In this document: piece by piece, positions 14,659 through 16,434 of the stretch
Layout of the letters: every line of letters begins with the position of its first letter
How positions within the stretch are numbered: the stretch's first letter is position 1
From: a bacterium
Lineage (GTDB): Bacteria; Planctomycetota; J058; JAJDCP01
Assembly (NCBI GenBank): GCA_030428695.1
Contig: JAUIEM010000222.1
Coordinates: 1 to 16,434, forward strand
Length of the DNA stretch: 16,434 nucleotides
Direction: 5' to 3'
Notes under the pieces: generated by a model
Seen by the model: only the letters and a program-made list of their open reading frames with translations
Database searches by the model: none
Told to the model about the DNA's origin: nothing
Translations under genes and position numbers: made by a program

Positions 14659-16434
14659 ATGGGTTGGGAAACGCTGGCCGCGGGCCTGTCCGACGAGCGC
14701 CGGGCCGCCTTCGAGGAGGCGCGGGCGGAAGGCGGGGCGGCGGGCTGGCGGAAGCTGCGCGCGCTCTTGCGTCCCTCCGATGATTTCGCCCTGCACCAGG
14801 ACTGCTACGAGCGCTGCTTCGCCGGCTTCGAGGGGCCGCCACCGGCCTGGGAGCCGAGCGACGTCGCGGAGACCTGGCTCGGGAAGCTGATGGCGGCCCG
14901 CGGCTGCGCCTCCTACGAAGAGCTGTACGCCTGGAGCTGCGCGCACCGCGAGGACTTCTGGCAGGAGCAGATCGACGCCCTCGGCATCCCCTTCCATACG
15001 CCTCCGACCGCCTTGCTCGACCCGGCCTCGCCGGTCGAGGCGCCGCGCTGGCTGCCGGGGGCGGCGCTGAACATCGCGGAGGCGTGTTTCCTGCCGGCCC
15101 CGGCTCCCGCGATCGTCCACGCCGGCGAGGACGGCGTGCTGCACGAGGTCAGCCGCGCGGAGCTCTTGCGCCTGAGCGGATGCGTCGCCGCGGCCCTGCA
15201 GCGGGTCGGGTTCCGGCCGGGGGACGCGCTCGCCATCGACATGACGATGTCCTGGGAGTCGGTCGCGATCTACCTCGGCATCGTGATGGCCGGCTGCGCG
15301 GCGGTCTCGATCGCCGACAGCTTCGCCCCCGAGGAGATCGCCACGCGGCTGCGCATCGCGAACGCGCAGGGCATCTTCACCCAGGACGTGATCCCGCGCG
15401 GCGGCAAGCGCCTGCCGCTGTACGCGAAGGTGTGCGCGGCGGACGCGCCGCGGGCGATCGTGCTCGCGGCCGGCGCCGAGCTCGACGCCACCCTGCGGGC
15501 GGGCGACCTGCCGTGGGAGGCCTTCCTGGCCGAGGCCGAGCCCTGCGCGGCGGTCGCCTGCGCGCCGGACGCGGTCAGCAACGTGCTGTTCAGCTCCGGG
15601 ACGACGGGCGAGCCGAAGGCGATCCCCTGGACCCACACCACCCCGCTGAAATGCGCGGTCGACGGCCGCCTGCACCACGACATCCGGCCCGGGGATGTCG
15701 TCGCCTGGCCGACCAGCCTCGGCTGGATGATGGGCCCCTGGCTGATCTACGCGAGCCTGGTCAACCGCGCGACGATCGCGCTGTTCGACGGCGCCCCGAC
15801 GGGAGCCAGCTTCGCGCGCTTCGTCGCCGACGCGGGGGTGACGATGCTCGGCGTGGTGCCGAGCCTGGTCGCCGCCTGGCGGGCGCGGGACGTGCTGCGT
15901 GGGCACGACTGGTCGGCGATCCGCTGCTTCAGCTCGACCGGGGAGTGTTCGAGCGCCGAGGACATGCTGTTCCTGATGGCGCAGGCGGGCTACAAGCCGG
16001 TCATCGAGTACTGCGGCGGCACCGAGATCGGCGGCGGCTACATCACCGGCACCGTCGTCCAGCCCGCCTCCCCGGGCACCTTCAGCACCCCGGCCCTGGG
16101 GCTGGGCGTACATCTGCTCGACGAGGACGGCGAGCCCTCCTCCTCCGGCGAGGTCTTCCTCGAGGGGCCGTCGATCGGCCTGTCGACGCGGCTGCTGAAC
16201 CGCGACCATCACCAGGTCTACTTCGCCGGCTGTCCGCGCACCGCGGCGGGGGTTCCCCTGCGCCGCCACGGCGACCGCATGGAACGGCTGCCCGGCGGCT
16301 ACTACCGCGCCCACGGCCGGGTCGACGACACGATGAACCTCGGCGGCATCAAGGTCAGCTCCGCCGACATCGAGCGCGCGGTCGACGGCCAGCCCGGCGT
16401 GCGCGAGACCGCCGCGATCGCGGTCTCCCCCCCG
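14659..16434 (+). CDS. AMP-forming acyl-CoA synthetase (3' end outside window)
   Basis: GGAG at 14649-14652 precedes the ATG by six bases, and the gene follows the B12 subunit after 13 bases. The frame stays open for 592 codons to the window edge without a stop. The N-terminal ~130 residues resemble the extended N-terminus of acetyl-CoA-synthetase-like enzymes (a WLPGAALNIAEA-type block near residues 131-142). The P-loop is SSGTTGEPKAIPWTH (312-326). The adenylate-binding YCGGTE is at 451-456, and the hinge region HGRVDDTMNLGGIKVSSADIE at about 552-572. The catalytic Lys motif near the C-terminus would lie beyond the window. It resembles the bacterial relatives of plant acyl-activating enzymes AAE17/18. 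It activates a carboxylic acid with ATP and CoA; the substrate is unknown. Context suggests a short or branched acid that feeds a B12-dependent mutase. Confidence 0.9.
   Translation, partial: MGWETLAAGLSDERRAAFEEARAEGGAAGWRKLRALLRPSDDFALHQDCYERCFAGFEGPPPAWEPSDVAETWLGKLMAARGCASYEELYAWSCAHREDFWQEQIDALGIPFHTPPTALLDPASPVEAPRWLPGAALNIAEACFLPAPAPAIVHAGEDGVLHEVSRAELLRLSGCVAAALQRVGFRPGDALAIDMTMSWESVAIYLGIVMAGCAAVSIADSFAPEEIATRLRIANAQGIFTQDVIPRGGKRLPLYAKVCAADAPRAIVLAAGAELDATLRAGDLPWEAFLAEAEPCAAVACAPDAVSNVLFSSGTTGEPKAIPWTHTTPLKCAVDGRLHHDIRPGDVVAWPTSLGWMMGPWLIYASLVNRATIALFDGAPTGASFARFVADAGVTMLGVVPSLVAAWRARDVLRGHDWSAIRCFSSTGECSSAEDMLFLMAQAGYKPVIEYCGGTEIGGGYITGTVVQPASPGTFSTPALGLGVHLLDEDGEPSSSGEVFLEGPSIGLSTRLLNRDHHQVYFAGCPRTAAGVPLRRHGDRMERLPGGYYRAHGRVDDTMNLGGIKVSSADIERAVDGQPGVRETAAIAVSPP

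Noticed and set aside
14566..16314. 582-residue minus-strand frame opposite the acyl-CoA synthetase
   Set aside because: Shadow of a gene with clear P-loop and hinge motifs.

Overview
The window is a piece of high-GC bacterial chromosome, roughly two-thirds or more G+C by eye, with strong Shine-Dalgarno sites and frequent GTG/TTG starts. The gene content suggests a Gram-negative with an elaborate signalling repertoire: two FHA-GAF signalling proteins, a class III nucleotide cyclase, a pilin-like protein behind a sigma-54 promoter, a type 2 malate dehydrogenase and a stand-alone B12-binding mutase subunit. Planctomycetota, Myxococcota or a related uncultured lineage would fit, but nothing here fixes the taxonomy. 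I see no rRNA, tRNA, CRISPR array or transposase.

Layout. (1) 1-2735, plus strand: a near-consensus sigma-54 promoter, a large protein with a type IV pilin-like N-terminus, then an exported von Willebrand A (MIDAS) protein closed by a clear terminator. (2) About 2740-5340: a gene-poor, repeat-rich stretch with patches of lower GC. It holds a short, apparently truncated reading frame, a paired palindromic repeat whose stems differ by a compensatory change, an HNH endonuclease, a 157-bp near-symmetric palindrome, a tandem winged-helix-like protein and possibly a 52-residue small ORF. It looks like an accessory or degraded segment. (3) 5519-6556: malate dehydrogenase, whose catalytic His codon reads as Pro, followed by a terminator shared with the convergent gene. 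(4) 6577-11504, minus strand: in order of transcription, an FHA-GAF-HATPase protein, an FHA-GAF-adenylate/guanylate cyclase, and an exported protein of unknown function. (5) 11893-13925, plus strand: dnaK with a terminator. (6) 14135-16434, plus strand: a promoter, a methylmalonyl-CoA-mutase-type B12-binding subunit and, 13 bases later, an acyl-CoA synthetase that runs off the window.

How the genes may work together. The pilin-like and vWA genes could form a regulated surface or secretion unit. The two FHA proteins share an architecture and probably act in one pathway that turns phosphothreonine recognition and a small-ligand (GAF) input into cyclic nucleotide and an ATPase/kinase output. The B12 subunit and the acyl-CoA synthetase look like parts of one route that activates a carboxylic acid and then rearranges its carbon skeleton; the catalytic mutase subunit is not in view.

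The most unusual observations are the 157-bp palindrome, the covarying palindrome pair, the malate dehydrogenase lacking its catalytic histidine, the histidine-kinase-like protein with no recognisable phosphoacceptor site, and the sigma-54 promoter with an upstream dyad in front of the pilin-like gene.
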